NCBI GenBank assembly: GCA_046717125.1
Contig: JBKJVQ010000206.1
Span: forward strand, 1-9,537
Length of the DNA: 9,537 nt
Source of the DNA: JBKJVQ01 sp046717125
Lineage (GTDB): Bacteria > Pseudomonadota > Alphaproteobacteria > Rhizobiales > Methyloligellaceae
Direction: 5' to 3'
Part shown: piece by piece, positions 1-5,749 of the stretch
How positions within the stretch are numbered: the first letter of the stretch is position 1
How the letters are laid out: each line of letters opens with the position of its first letter
Notes under the pieces: generated by a model
What the model was told of the DNA's origin: nothing
Database searches by the model: none
Seen by the model: only the letters and a program-made list of their open reading frames with translations
Made by a program: the position numbers and the translations under genes

Positions 1-157
1 CGCTGGGCCCGGCGGCGTCCGCGAGATTGACCCCCAGTTTCCATCGAAGCGCCGACCGAGGGCGGCCGCCATCGGCCAGCCGCGCCGAAAGCCGCCACTT
101 CCGATTTGCCGCCGCGGCGCGGGTTCCGTTCGGCGCCGAAACCGTGAACGATCTCCT
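1..157. other. Unassigned segment upstream of the amidohydrolase remnant
   Basis: I see no recognisable gene here. The +2 frame is open from the window edge into the amidohydrolase, but its translation before about position 158 is very rich in Arg and Pro and unlike a TIM-barrel protein. A minus-strand frame starting with ATG at 160 is also open to the edge, but its product is unfamiliar and has no clear Shine-Dalgarno. Both are likely by-products of high GC. The segment could be a rearranged or foreign end that truncated the amidohydrolase gene. Confidence 0.4.
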
Positions 158-829
158 CATGTTCTGCTTCACGCGCCCTTAGTCAAACGGAAGTTCCCGC
201 ATCTTGCAGCGTATACGGACGTTTCCGACGTGGCAAAAGCCGCGAAGGACTGGCCGGACCTCAACTTCATCATCTATCACGCAGGCTATCGCCATGTCGG
301 CGGCGACCCGGAACTCGCGCTTGACGAGTTCGAGCGCACGGGCCGCATCCAGTGGACCACCGACCTCGCAGAAATCCCGGAGAAGCACGGCGTCACGAAC
401 GTTTATGCGGATGTCGGTCAGCTTTTCGCGGTGACGCTGGTGGCGCAGCCCCGCGTCTGCGCCGCGCTGATGGGGACGCTGGTGAAAGGTCTCGGCTCCG
501 ATCACGTCTGCTGGGGTACGGACGCGGTCTGGACCGGCTCGCCGCAGTGGCAGATCGAGGGGCTGCGCCGTCTGGAAATCCCGGAGGACATGCGCGAGAA
601 GCACGGGTTTGCGGAGCTGGGGCGGGCCGACGGGAAGGTGAAGAATGCGATCTTCGGCGAAAATAACGCCACGCTCTACGGGCTGACGCCTGAGCAGCGC
701 GGCGGTTGGCGCGGCGATGCCCTTTCGATCCGGAAGGCGGCGTATGAGCAGAGCGGCGAGGGCCGCAGCAACCTGCGGTACGGCTATGTGTTTCCGACCG
801 GCGACATGCGCCACGAGGTTTTTGTTTAA
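158..829 (+). CDS. Amidohydrolase-2 family protein, C-terminal part (5' end missing or broken)
   Basis: The product resembles the C-terminal half of metal-dependent TIM-barrel hydrolases (amidohydrolase-2 family) of unknown substrate. Family-like features are KAAKDWPDLNFIIYH, whose His (residue 17 counted from the GTG at 230) would be a barrel metal ligand; the DLAEIPEKHGVTNVYAD segment; and VCWGTDAVW, whose Asp (residue 98) is the expected last-strand catalytic or metal residue. Next comes PQWQIEGLRRLEIPEDM and an IFGENNATLYGL end typical of this group. The usual N-terminal HxH metal motif and about half the barrel are absent. Family-like sequence begins near HVLLHAPLVKRKFPHL at 158, while a GTG at 230 is the first ORF-style start but lies inside conserved sequence, so it is probably not the true one. 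I infer a truncated pseudogene, or a gene broken at an assembly join. It converges on recR with only 5 nt between stop codons. Confidence 0.7.
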   Translation, partial: HVLLHAPLVKRKFPHLAAYTDVSDVAKAAKDWPDLNFIIYHAGYRHVGGDPELALDEFERTGRIQWTTDLAEIPEKHGVTNVYADVGQLFAVTLVAQPRVCAALMGTLVKGLGSDHVCWGTDAVWTGSPQWQIEGLRRLEIPEDMREKHGFAELGRADGKVKNAIFGENNATLYGLTPEQRGGWRGDALSIRKAAYEQSGEGRSNLRYGYVFPTGDMRHEVFV

Positions 830-834
830 CGCGC

Positions 835-1440
835 CTACATTTCCTTCCGTGCACGAACGGCCGCGGCAAGCGTGCCTTCGTCGAGATAGTCGAGCTCGCC
901 GCCGACCGGCACGCCATGGGCAAGCCGCGAGACCTTGACATTGCATCCGGCCAGCCGGTCGGTCAGGTAATGCACGGTCGATTGCCCCTCGACCGTGGCA
1001 TTGAGCGCCAGCAGCACTTCGGTCACCTCGTCGTCGCGCGCGCGCTCGATGAGAGACCCGATGCGCAAGTCCTCAGGGCCGATGCCGTCGAGGGGCGACA
1101 GCGCCCCGCCCAGCACGTGGTAGCGCGTGTTGAGAACCGCCGCCCGTTCCAGCGCCCAGAGGTCGCCGACCTCCTCGACGACGCAAAGCAGCGCGATATC
1201 CCGCGAGGCATCGCGGCAGATGGCGCAGGGGCTGTTGGTGTCGATATTGCCGCATACGGAGCAGGTGACGATCCGGTCGCGGGCCTCGGCGAGGGCGGCG
1301 GCCAGAGGATCGAGCAGCGCCTCCTTGCGCTTGACGAGCGCCAGCGCCGCGCGCCGCGCCGAGCGGGGACCGAGCCCCGGCAGCCGCGCGAGAAGCTGGA
1401 TCAGCCGCTCGATCTCGGGGCCTGCAGTTTTTCGGGGCAT
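835..1440 (-). CDS. recR: Recombination mediator protein RecR
   Basis: RecR acts with RecF and RecO in the cytoplasm to help load RecA at single-strand gaps. The 201-residue length is normal for the family. In order I see the N-terminal helix-hairpin-helix (LARLPGLGPRSARRAAL, about residues 17-33), the four-Cys zinc motif (C60, C63, C72, C75 in CSVCGNIDTNSPCAIC), a Toprim domain starting near IALLCVVEE (82-90), and the conserved C-terminal HGVPVGGELDYLDEGTL (175-191). The ATG at 1440 is preceded by AGGAG five bases upstream on the minus strand, which supports this start. It is the last gene of the dnaX-ybaB-hicB-hicA-recR run, 25 nt after hicA. The dnaX-ybaB-recR order is common in bacteria, which supports the call. 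No terminator fits in the 5 nt before the convergent amidohydrolase remnant. Confidence 0.97.
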   Translation of the reverse strand: MPRKTAGPEIERLIQLLARLPGLGPRSARRAALALVKRKEALLDPLAAALAEARDRIVTCSVCGNIDTNSPCAICRDASRDIALLCVVEEVGDLWALERAAVLNTRYHVLGGALSPLDGIGPEDLRIGSLIERARDDEVTEVLLALNATVEGQSTVHYLTDRLAGCNVKVSRLAHGVPVGGELDYLDEGTLAAAVRARKEM

Positions 1441-1465
1441 CTGCTCCTATCTGGAATGACGCGCA

Positions 1466-1684
1466 TCATTTGCGGGCAAGGTCTTCAGGTGCAGTGCCCG
1501 CACGCTTCAATATCGATGCGAGCGTTCCTCTTTTCAGAGGTTTCTGCCCGTGAACCGGAACAGACACGGAGCGCTCGGGCGCATCGCGATGGCGCAAGAA
1601 GTAATGGCTGCCCCTGACCCGGATTAGCTTGAATCCGACTTTTTGCAAGCCTCGAACAACATCGGCGCCAGAGAGCGCAGGCAT
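1466..1684 (-). CDS. hicA: HicA-family toxin (predicted mRNA interferase)
   Basis: The 72-residue product has the small dsRBD-like fold signature of HicA toxins, which cleave mRNA and are neutralised by HicB. Visible marks are the N-terminal SGADVVRGLQKVGFKLIRVRGSH with the catalytic-type His27 in RGSHY (the family usually has GSHH or GSHY), followed by PVHGQKPLKRGTLASILKRAG, the conserved strand-helix end, and EDL near the C terminus. It lies 6 nt downstream of hicB, in antitoxin-toxin order. No Shine-Dalgarno is visible ahead of its ATG; a GC-rich hairpin covers the hicB stop instead, so translation is probably coupled to hicB. It sits inside the dnaX-ybaB-recR cluster. Toxin activity is inferred from family membership and not shown. 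Confidence 0.9.
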   Translation of the reverse strand: MPALSGADVVRGLQKVGFKLIRVRGSHYFLRHRDAPERSVSVPVHGQKPLKRGTLASILKRAGTAPEDLARK

Positions 1685-1685
1685 T

Positions 1686-1699
1686 GCGGCTCATGCCGC
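1686..1699 (-). promoter_or_regulatory. Hairpin over the hicB stop / hicA start junction
   Basis: On the minus strand GCGGC-ATGA-GCCGC forms a 5-bp all-GC stem with a 4-nt loop. The hicB stop TGA lies in the loop, and the stem ends 1 nt before the hicA ATG. hicA has no Shine-Dalgarno of its own, so the hairpin could hide the hicA start until a ribosome finishing hicB opens it. This role is inferred from position only. Confidence 0.45.
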
Positions 1700-1930
1700 C
1701 GCTGGTATCGCCACCCTCAGCTCGCGCACGCGGTCGCCATCATTCGGAGGAATTGGCTCGCCAGCGCGCGATCGCTCTTCCAGCACAAGTTCAATCGCTT
1801 CACGCGCCATGGTGAGAGCCTCTTCCTCGGTGTCTCCCTCCGTGCACACTTCGGGAAGAGCAGGAACATGCACGACGAATCCGCCCTCCTCGGCCGGCTC
1901 GAGAATAATTGCGTAGGTGCGCATCGCCAT
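1691..1930 (-). CDS. hicB: HicB-family antitoxin, short form without a DNA-binding domain
   Basis: The 79-residue product is the partial RNase-H-like HicB domain, seen as TYAIILEPAEEGGFVVHVPALPEV (about 5-28), then CTEGDTEEEALTMAREAIELVLEE (29-52). The domain binds and inhibits HicA. Longer HicB proteins add a C-terminal ribbon-helix-helix or HTH domain that represses their own operon. None is present here; the protein ends in a short hydrophilic tail (GEPIPPNDGDRVRELRVAIPAAA). The start at 1930 follows ybaB by 11 nt, and a TAGGAA motif overlapping the ybaB stop codon serves as a likely Shine-Dalgarno. A second ATG at 1924 is possible. Because no own promoter or repressor domain is seen, its expression probably follows the dnaX operon. 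Confidence 0.9.
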   Translation of the reverse strand: MAMRTYAIILEPAEEGGFVVHVPALPEVCTEGDTEEEALTMAREAIELVLEERSRAGEPIPPNDGDRVRELRVAIPAAA

Positions 1931-1941
1931 GGTTCCGGTTC

Positions 1942-2268
1942 CTAGAACAGCTTCATGCCGGGCGGGAGCGGCAGACCGAGGCCGCCGGTCACATCCTTCA
2001 TCTTGTCCTGCAGCGCGGCTTCGAGTTTGGTCTTGGCGTCGGCATGGGCGGCGACGATCAGATCTTCCACGATCTCGGCCTCGTCCGGCTTCACGGCCGA
2101 TGGATCGATCTTCACCGCCGTCAGTTCGCCCTTGCCGTTGAGCGTGACCGAAACGAGCCCGCCGCCCGAGCGCCCTTCGACCTGCAGCTGCTCGATCTCG
2201 GACTGCATTTCGGTCATGCGCGACTGAAGCGCCTGCGCCTGTTTCATCATGCTCGCAAAATTCTTCAT
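1942..2268 (-). CDS. ybaB: YbaB/EbfC family nucleoid-associated protein
   Basis: YbaB proteins are small dimeric DNA-binding proteins that coat the nucleoid, and their genes usually sit between dnaX and recR, as here. The 108-residue product starts MKNFASMMKQAQALQ and continues with the long N-terminal helix, the strand region GGGLVSVTLNGKGELTAVKIDPS, the EDLIVAAHADA helix, and the Gly/Pro-rich C-terminal LGLPLPPGMKLF, all typical. I chose the ATG at 2268 because it gives the usual family length and is preceded by GAGAGG. An upstream in-frame ATG at 2331 would overlap the dnaX end and add 21 non-conserved residues. The gap to dnaX is 10 nt, and hicB follows 11 nt later. Confidence 0.95.
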   Translation of the reverse strand: MKNFASMMKQAQALQSRMTEMQSEIEQLQVEGRSGGGLVSVTLNGKGELTAVKIDPSAVKPDEAEIVEDLIVAAHADAKTKLEAALQDKMKDVTGGLGLPLPPGMKLF

Positions 2269-2278
2269 GCGTGGCCTC

Positions 2279-4066
2279 TCACTCCTCGTCGTTTCGGTCG
2301 CCTGCCGGCCGCACCGATGCGATGCGGGCATCGGGAAAATGCGCCAGCACTTCGCGCACCACAGGATGATCGCGCACGATCGCCATCTCGTCCTCGGCCT
2401 CGGTGCGGCTCATATCGCCCCGCGTCGGCTCGCCCTCCTCTTCGGACAGGATGGCGATCCAGCGCGTCCCAGTCCATGAGGTGAGTTTGCGGCCGATCTC
2501 TGCCCCGAGATCCGGCGACACACCCTTGGCCAGCGCAAATTCGATCGTACCGTGCGCGAAGGAGACGAGGCGGATGTGCTCGGTCAGGGTGCGCTTCAGC
2601 TTCAGATCGCGTTTTTTGCCGGCCAGCGCGATCACGTCGTCGAAACTGTTGAGTTCGGTGGAGGGTGGCTGGTCGCGCGGAACTGGCGCTTGTTCAGGCG
2701 GTACCGGTGCGGATGCGGGCGGCGCGGCCGGAGCAGCGGCCAGGGGGGAAACCGGAGCAGAAGCAGGGGCCGCGACCATTGGCGCGGGCGCGGACTCAGC
2801 TGGCGTTGCGCGTGGGGGAAGCGCCGCTTGCGCGAGAGCTGCGGCGCCGCCCTGCAACTGGCGCGCAAGCTCGCCAGGCGTCGGGCCTTTCGCCGCGAAG
2901 GCGAGTCGGATCAGAACCATTTCTGCTGCGGCGAGCGGACGCGGGGCTTCCGAAGCCTCGCCGTGACCCTTGAGCAGCATCTGCCAGGCGCGTGCGAGCG
3001 CCGGCACGGACAGCCGCTTGGCGAGGTCTTCCACGCGCGCGCGCTCTGCTTCGCTAAGAGACGCGTCGCCCGGGCCCGGACCGATCGACTTGACGCGCGT
3101 GACCTGATGTACGGCGTCGGCGAGATCGGCGAGAATTTGCACCGGCTCGGCCCCCTCATCGACCAGCAACGCGAGGCTCTGGATGGATTTGGAGGCATCG
3201 CCCTGCATCGTCGATTCGAGCAGATCGAACACGCGCAACCGGTCGGCCAGGCCCAGCATCGCGCGGATTTCGTACGGGCCCGCTGCCCCTCCTCCGTACG
3301 CGATCGCCCGGTCGAGAAGGGAAAGCGCGTCGCGCACGCTCCCCTCAGCGGCCCGCGCAATCAGCGCCAGCCCATCCAGCGTCACGGCGGCGTTCTCGGC
3401 GATCGCAATACGTTCGAGGTGACGCACAAGTTCGTCGCTATCGACGCGTTTCAGGTCGAAGCGCTGACAGCGCGAGAGCACCGTGACCGGTACTTTGCGC
3501 AGTTCAGTCGTGGCGAAAATGAACTTCACGTGCGCGGGCGGCTCTTCCAGCGTTTTCAGCAGGCCATTGAACGCCTGCTTCGACAGCATATGGACCTCGT
3601 CCACGATGTAGACCTTGAAGCGCGCGGCGTTTGGCCAATATTTCGCCGCCTCGATGATCTCGCGGACGTCGTCGATGCCGGTGTTGGATGCCGCGTCCAT
3701 CTCGACGACGTCGAGATGCCGGCTTTCAAGGATCGCGGCGCAATGCTCGCCTTCCTCCGTCATGTCGAGCGTCGGCTCGCCTGCGCCGCGGGTAGATCCG
3801 TTCGGCGCATAGTTCAGCGCGCGCGCAAGGATGCGTGCGGTCGTGGTCTTGCCGACGCCGCGCACGCCGGTGAGCATGAAGGCATGGGCGATGCGGTTCT
3901 GCGCGAACGCGTTGCGCAGGGTGCGGACCATCACCTTCTGGCCGATAAGCTCGGAGAAATTTCTCGGGCGGTATTTGCGCGCAAGCACGGTGTACGCGCC
4001 GCCGAGTGGCTTCGCGGCAGGTTCGGCGAGCGGCAGGGAACCTTCCGGCTCCGTTTCTTCGTTCAT
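2279..4066 (-). CDS. dnaX: DNA polymerase III subunit gamma/tau (clamp loader ATPase)
   Basis: DnaX is the AAA+ motor of the clamp loader that places the sliding clamp on primed DNA and, in its tau form, links polymerase to helicase. In the 595-residue product I see KYRPRNFSELIGQ (31-43), Walker A GVRGVGKTTTA (67-77), MDAASNTGIDDVREI (123-137), Walker B VYIVDEVHML (152-161), sensor-1 FATTELRKVP (184-193), and SRCQRFDLKR (198-207) with the arginine-finger motif. A clamp-loader domain III follows, then a Pro/Ala-rich linker near 400-465 and a tau-type C-terminal domain. Three of the four zinc-site Cys of classical DnaX are missing: the 84-108 stretch keeps only EHC. I believe this is usual in alphaproteobacteria. 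The ATG at 4066 has no close Shine-Dalgarno, but a three-codon frame with GGAGG precedes it. It heads the dnaX-ybaB-hicBA-recR run. Confidence 0.97.
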   Translation of the reverse strand: MNEETEPEGSLPLAEPAAKPLGGAYTVLARKYRPRNFSELIGQKVMVRTLRNAFAQNRIAHAFMLTGVRGVGKTTTARILARALNYAPNGSTRGAGEPTLDMTEEGEHCAAILESRHLDVVEMDAASNTGIDDVREIIEAAKYWPNAARFKVYIVDEVHMLSKQAFNGLLKTLEEPPAHVKFIFATTELRKVPVTVLSRCQRFDLKRVDSDELVRHLERIAIAENAAVTLDGLALIARAAEGSVRDALSLLDRAIAYGGGAAGPYEIRAMLGLADRLRVFDLLESTMQGDASKSIQSLALLVDEGAEPVQILADLADAVHQVTRVKSIGPGPGDASLSEAERARVEDLAKRLSVPALARAWQMLLKGHGEASEAPRPLAAAEMVLIRLAFAAKGPTPGELARQLQGGAAALAQAALPPRATPAESAPAPMVAAPASAPVSPLAAAPAAPPASAPVPPEQAPVPRDQPPSTELNSFDDVIALAGKKRDLKLKRTLTEHIRLVSFAHGTIEFALAKGVSPDLGAEIGRKLTSWTGTRWIAILSEEEGEPTRGDMSRTEAEDEMAIVRDHPVVREVLAHFPDARIASVRPAGDRNDEE

Positions 4067-4070
4067 GCTG

Positions 4071-4082
4071 TCAGGATCGCAT
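4071..4082 (-). promoter_or_regulatory. Three-codon mini-ORF (Met-Arg-Ser-stop) ahead of dnaX
   Basis: On the minus strand, GGAGG (4087-4091) is followed after 4 nt by ATGCGATCCTGA. That stop codon lies 4 nt before the dnaX ATG at 4066, and dnaX itself lacks a Shine-Dalgarno at normal distance (GGAGG is 20 nt away). The arrangement suggests that ribosomes start at the mini-ORF, stop at once, and reinitiate at dnaX. This could be chance; the role is inferred. Confidence 0.4.
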
Positions 4083-4130
4083 TACGCCTCCGCTCGCGCA
4101 AACTGGCGGCGGGTCGACCTGGCGTCGAGT

Positions 4131-4228
4131 GGGAGGCTGGACAAACGACCCGAGTCCGAAACTCGTTAGGGCTGCTTCCTTCCGGACCTGACCCGGTTGG
4201 CGAGGGACACGTCCGCCGCCAACCTCCC
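4131..4228 (-). ncRNA. ffs: Small bacterial signal recognition particle RNA (4.5S type)
   Basis: The RNA of the signal recognition particle binds Ffh and directs inner-membrane proteins to the membrane. The minus strand contains the hallmark core GGTCAGGTCCGGAAGGAAGC followed by AGCCCTAAC, with the GGAA tetraloop and the asymmetric internal loop that contact the Ffh M domain. The ends pair as GGGAGGTTGG with CCAGCCTCCC (10 bp, one G-T wobble), which sets the ends at 4228 and 4131 and gives 98 nt, normal for the small form. The 5' arm also contains an 8-bp inverted repeat GGTTGGCG / CGCCAACC that would make a competing local hairpin. It has its own promoter at 4235-4263. I see no clear U-run terminator before dnaX, so read-through into dnaX is possible. 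Confidence 0.97.
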
Positions 4229-4234
4229 GCCCGA

Positions 4235-4263
4235 TATATCGGACAGGCGAGCAGCTGGCGCAA
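4235..4263 (-). promoter_or_regulatory. Probable sigma-70-type promoter of ffs
   Basis: On the minus strand TTGCGC (4258-4263) and GATATA (4235-4240) are separated by 17 nt. The first G of the folded SRP RNA (4228) lies 6 nt after the -10 box, exactly where initiation is expected. The match to consensus is moderate, but spacing and start position agree well. Confidence 0.6.
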
Positions 4264-4267
4264 GCGC

Positions 4268-4870
4268 TCAGGCTTGTCTCAACTCTCCCCGTGCGCGCTG
4301 AAACACCTCTGCCGCCGCAACGAGATTGACGGCGGCGATGATCGTGCCGGCTGCGAGATCCGGCCAGGCCGCGGCCGTGACCGCCACAAGCCCGGCCGCG
4401 AGTATTACCACCGCGTTCAGGATGACGTCGTTCCGGGTCGACAGCCAGACCGAGCGAACGCCGGCATCGCCTTCGCGATGCGCCATGAGAAGCCACGCGC
4501 AGTAGAAATTGACGCAGAGCGCGAGGAGCGCGGTGAGGGCCATGGGCGCAGGATCGGGCGCGCCGCCTTCGATCAGGCGCCAGACCACCTGCCCGAGCGC
4601 GACGACGCCAACCGCGCCCATGAACACGGCCATGACCAAAGCGGCTTTCGCGCGGGACTGCGCGCTCCAGGCGACCGCCACCACGGCCAACGCGTACATG
4701 CCTGAATCTTCGAGGAAATCGACCGCGTCGGCGATCAGAGCGGCCGAGCCGATCCAGAGGCCGACGCCGCCTTCGATGAAGAACATCGCCGCGTTGAGGA
4801 TCGCGCCGGTGACAAGCGCCGCCCGATAGGCGGGATGGCGATGCGTCGCGTCGTCGGCCGAACCGTGCAT
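4268..4870 (-). CDS. Transmembrane-only cation transporter (CDF-like, no cytoplasmic domain)
   Basis: The 200-residue product matches the membrane domain of cation diffusion facilitators, which export divalent metals such as zinc or cobalt by proton exchange. I see about five to six hydrophobic segments (roughly 17-40, 58-70, 76-96, 109-130, 149-167, 171-188). The second segment carries ADAVDFLEDSG, with D48, D51 and D55 in the metal-site area; the usual HxxxD is replaced by Asp. The RSVWLSTRNDVILN stretch (139-152) corresponds to the second metal-site helix. The C-terminal cytoplasmic metal-sensing domain of full CDF proteins is absent; the chain stops shortly after the last membrane segment (ARGELRQA). 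I recall a subfamily of roughly 200-residue 'cation transporter' proteins with the same RNDxxxN pattern, so this is probably complete. The start overlaps the pheA stop as TGATG, which implies coupled translation. Substrate unknown. Confidence 0.85.
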   Translation of the reverse strand: MHGSADDATHRHPAYRAALVTGAILNAAMFFIEGGVGLWIGSAALIADAVDFLEDSGMYALAVVAVAWSAQSRAKAALVMAVFMGAVGVVALGQVVWRLIEGGAPDPAPMALTALLALCVNFYCAWLLMAHREGDAGVRSVWLSTRNDVILNAVVILAAGLVAVTAAAWPDLAAGTIIAAVNLVAAAEVFQRARGELRQA

Positions 4871-5724
4871 CAGCGAGCAAGTGTCAAGCGAAACGGGCTC
4901 GCTGGATAGGAGCCGAGCAGCGTCACTTCGCTCGAAAAGAACGCCAGCTCTTCCAGCGCCAGAGCGACCGCGCGTTCCGAGGGATGGCCCTCGATATCGG
5001 CATAGAACATCGTCGCGTTGAATGTGCCTTCGAGCTGATAGGATTCGAGCTTCGTCATGTTCACGCCATTGGTCGCGAACCCGCCCATCGCCTTGTAGAG
5101 CGCGGCGGGGACGTTGCGCACGCGGAACACGAAGGTCGTCAGGACCGGGCCGTTGCCGGCGCCGGGGTCGGCCGGCTCGCGCGCGAGGAGTACAAAGCGG
5201 GTGGTATTATGGGGCGCGTCCTCGATGTCGTTCCTGACGATGTCCAGCCCGTAAATCTCAGCGGCAAGCGAAGAGGCGATCGCGGCCATGGCCGGGTCGC
5301 CCTCGTCGCGCACCATGCGCGCCGATCCGGCGGTGTCGGCTTCCGGCACAGGCTTCAGCCCGAGCGCGCGGATGGTCTTGCGGCACTGGCCGAGCGCCTG
5401 GGTATGGCTGTGCACAGTCTTCAGCCCATCGACGGGCGCGCCGGGCAGCTTCAACAATTGATGCCGCACGCGCTCGAAATGCTCGGCGACGATGAACAGC
5501 CCCGATTCGGGGAGGAGATGATGGATGTCGGCGACGCGGCCCGCGACCGAGTTCTCAATCGGGATCATTGCGAGCCGCGCATCGCCCTGCTTCACCGCGA
5601 TCAGCGCGTCCTCGAAGGTCGGGCAGGGGACGGCTTCGAGCGCGGGGTAAGCATCGCGGCAGGCGAGATGCGAGTTCGCACCGGGCTCACCCTGAAACAC
5701 GATCCTTTCGTCGGGAGAATTCAT
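4870..5724 (-). CDS. pheA: Prephenate dehydratase (monofunctional)
   Basis: This enzyme converts prephenate to phenylpyruvate, the penultimate step of phenylalanine synthesis, in the cytoplasm. The 284-residue chain has the type-2 periplasmic-binding-like catalytic domain: VFQGEPGANSHLA (9-21), IPIENSVAGRV (54-64), the VHSHTQALGQCR stretch (104-115), and the catalytic NTTRF motif (173-177) after NDIEDA. A C-terminal ACT domain follows, with GFATNGVNMTKLESY (215-229) and FYADIEGHPSE (240-250). The canonical ESRP of the ACT site is ESYQ here, the form I associate with alphaproteobacterial enzymes. No chorismate mutase domain is present. It lies 25 nt after kdsB and overlaps the downstream transporter gene by 1 nt. 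Feedback inhibition by phenylalanine is expected from the ACT domain. The Shine-Dalgarno is weak. Confidence 0.96.
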   Translation of the reverse strand: MNSPDERIVFQGEPGANSHLACRDAYPALEAVPCPTFEDALIAVKQGDARLAMIPIENSVAGRVADIHHLLPESGLFIVAEHFERVRHQLLKLPGAPVDGLKTVHSHTQALGQCRKTIRALGLKPVPEADTAGSARMVRDEGDPAMAAIASSLAAEIYGLDIVRNDIEDAPHNTTRFVLLAREPADPGAGNGPVLTTFVFRVRNVPAALYKAMGGFATNGVNMTKLESYQLEGTFNATMFYADIEGHPSERAVALALEELAFFSSEVTLLGSYPASPFRLTLAR

Positions 5725-5749
5725 GGTCGCTCAGTTTGCGGAGGAGCCG

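Noticed and set aside
1..160. Minus-strand open frame from an ATG at 160 to the window edge
   Set aside because: No Shine-Dalgarno and no recognisable protein; GC-rich sequence gives such frames by chance.
2269..2331. Upstream ATG (2331) for ybaB
   Set aside because: It would overlap the end of dnaX and add 21 non-conserved residues; the 2268 start has GAGAGG and gives the usual length.
2265..2477. -1 frameshift product of dnaX as a gamma-form signal
   Set aside because: The -1 frame after the A-run stays open to 2265, past the dnaX stop, so it would not make a short form.
2552..4705. Very long plus-strand open frame (717 codons) antisense to dnaX, ffs and the transporter
   Set aside because: It crosses the SRP RNA and runs opposite dnaX; composition is Arg/His-rich and unlike any family. 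It is a by-product of high GC codon use.
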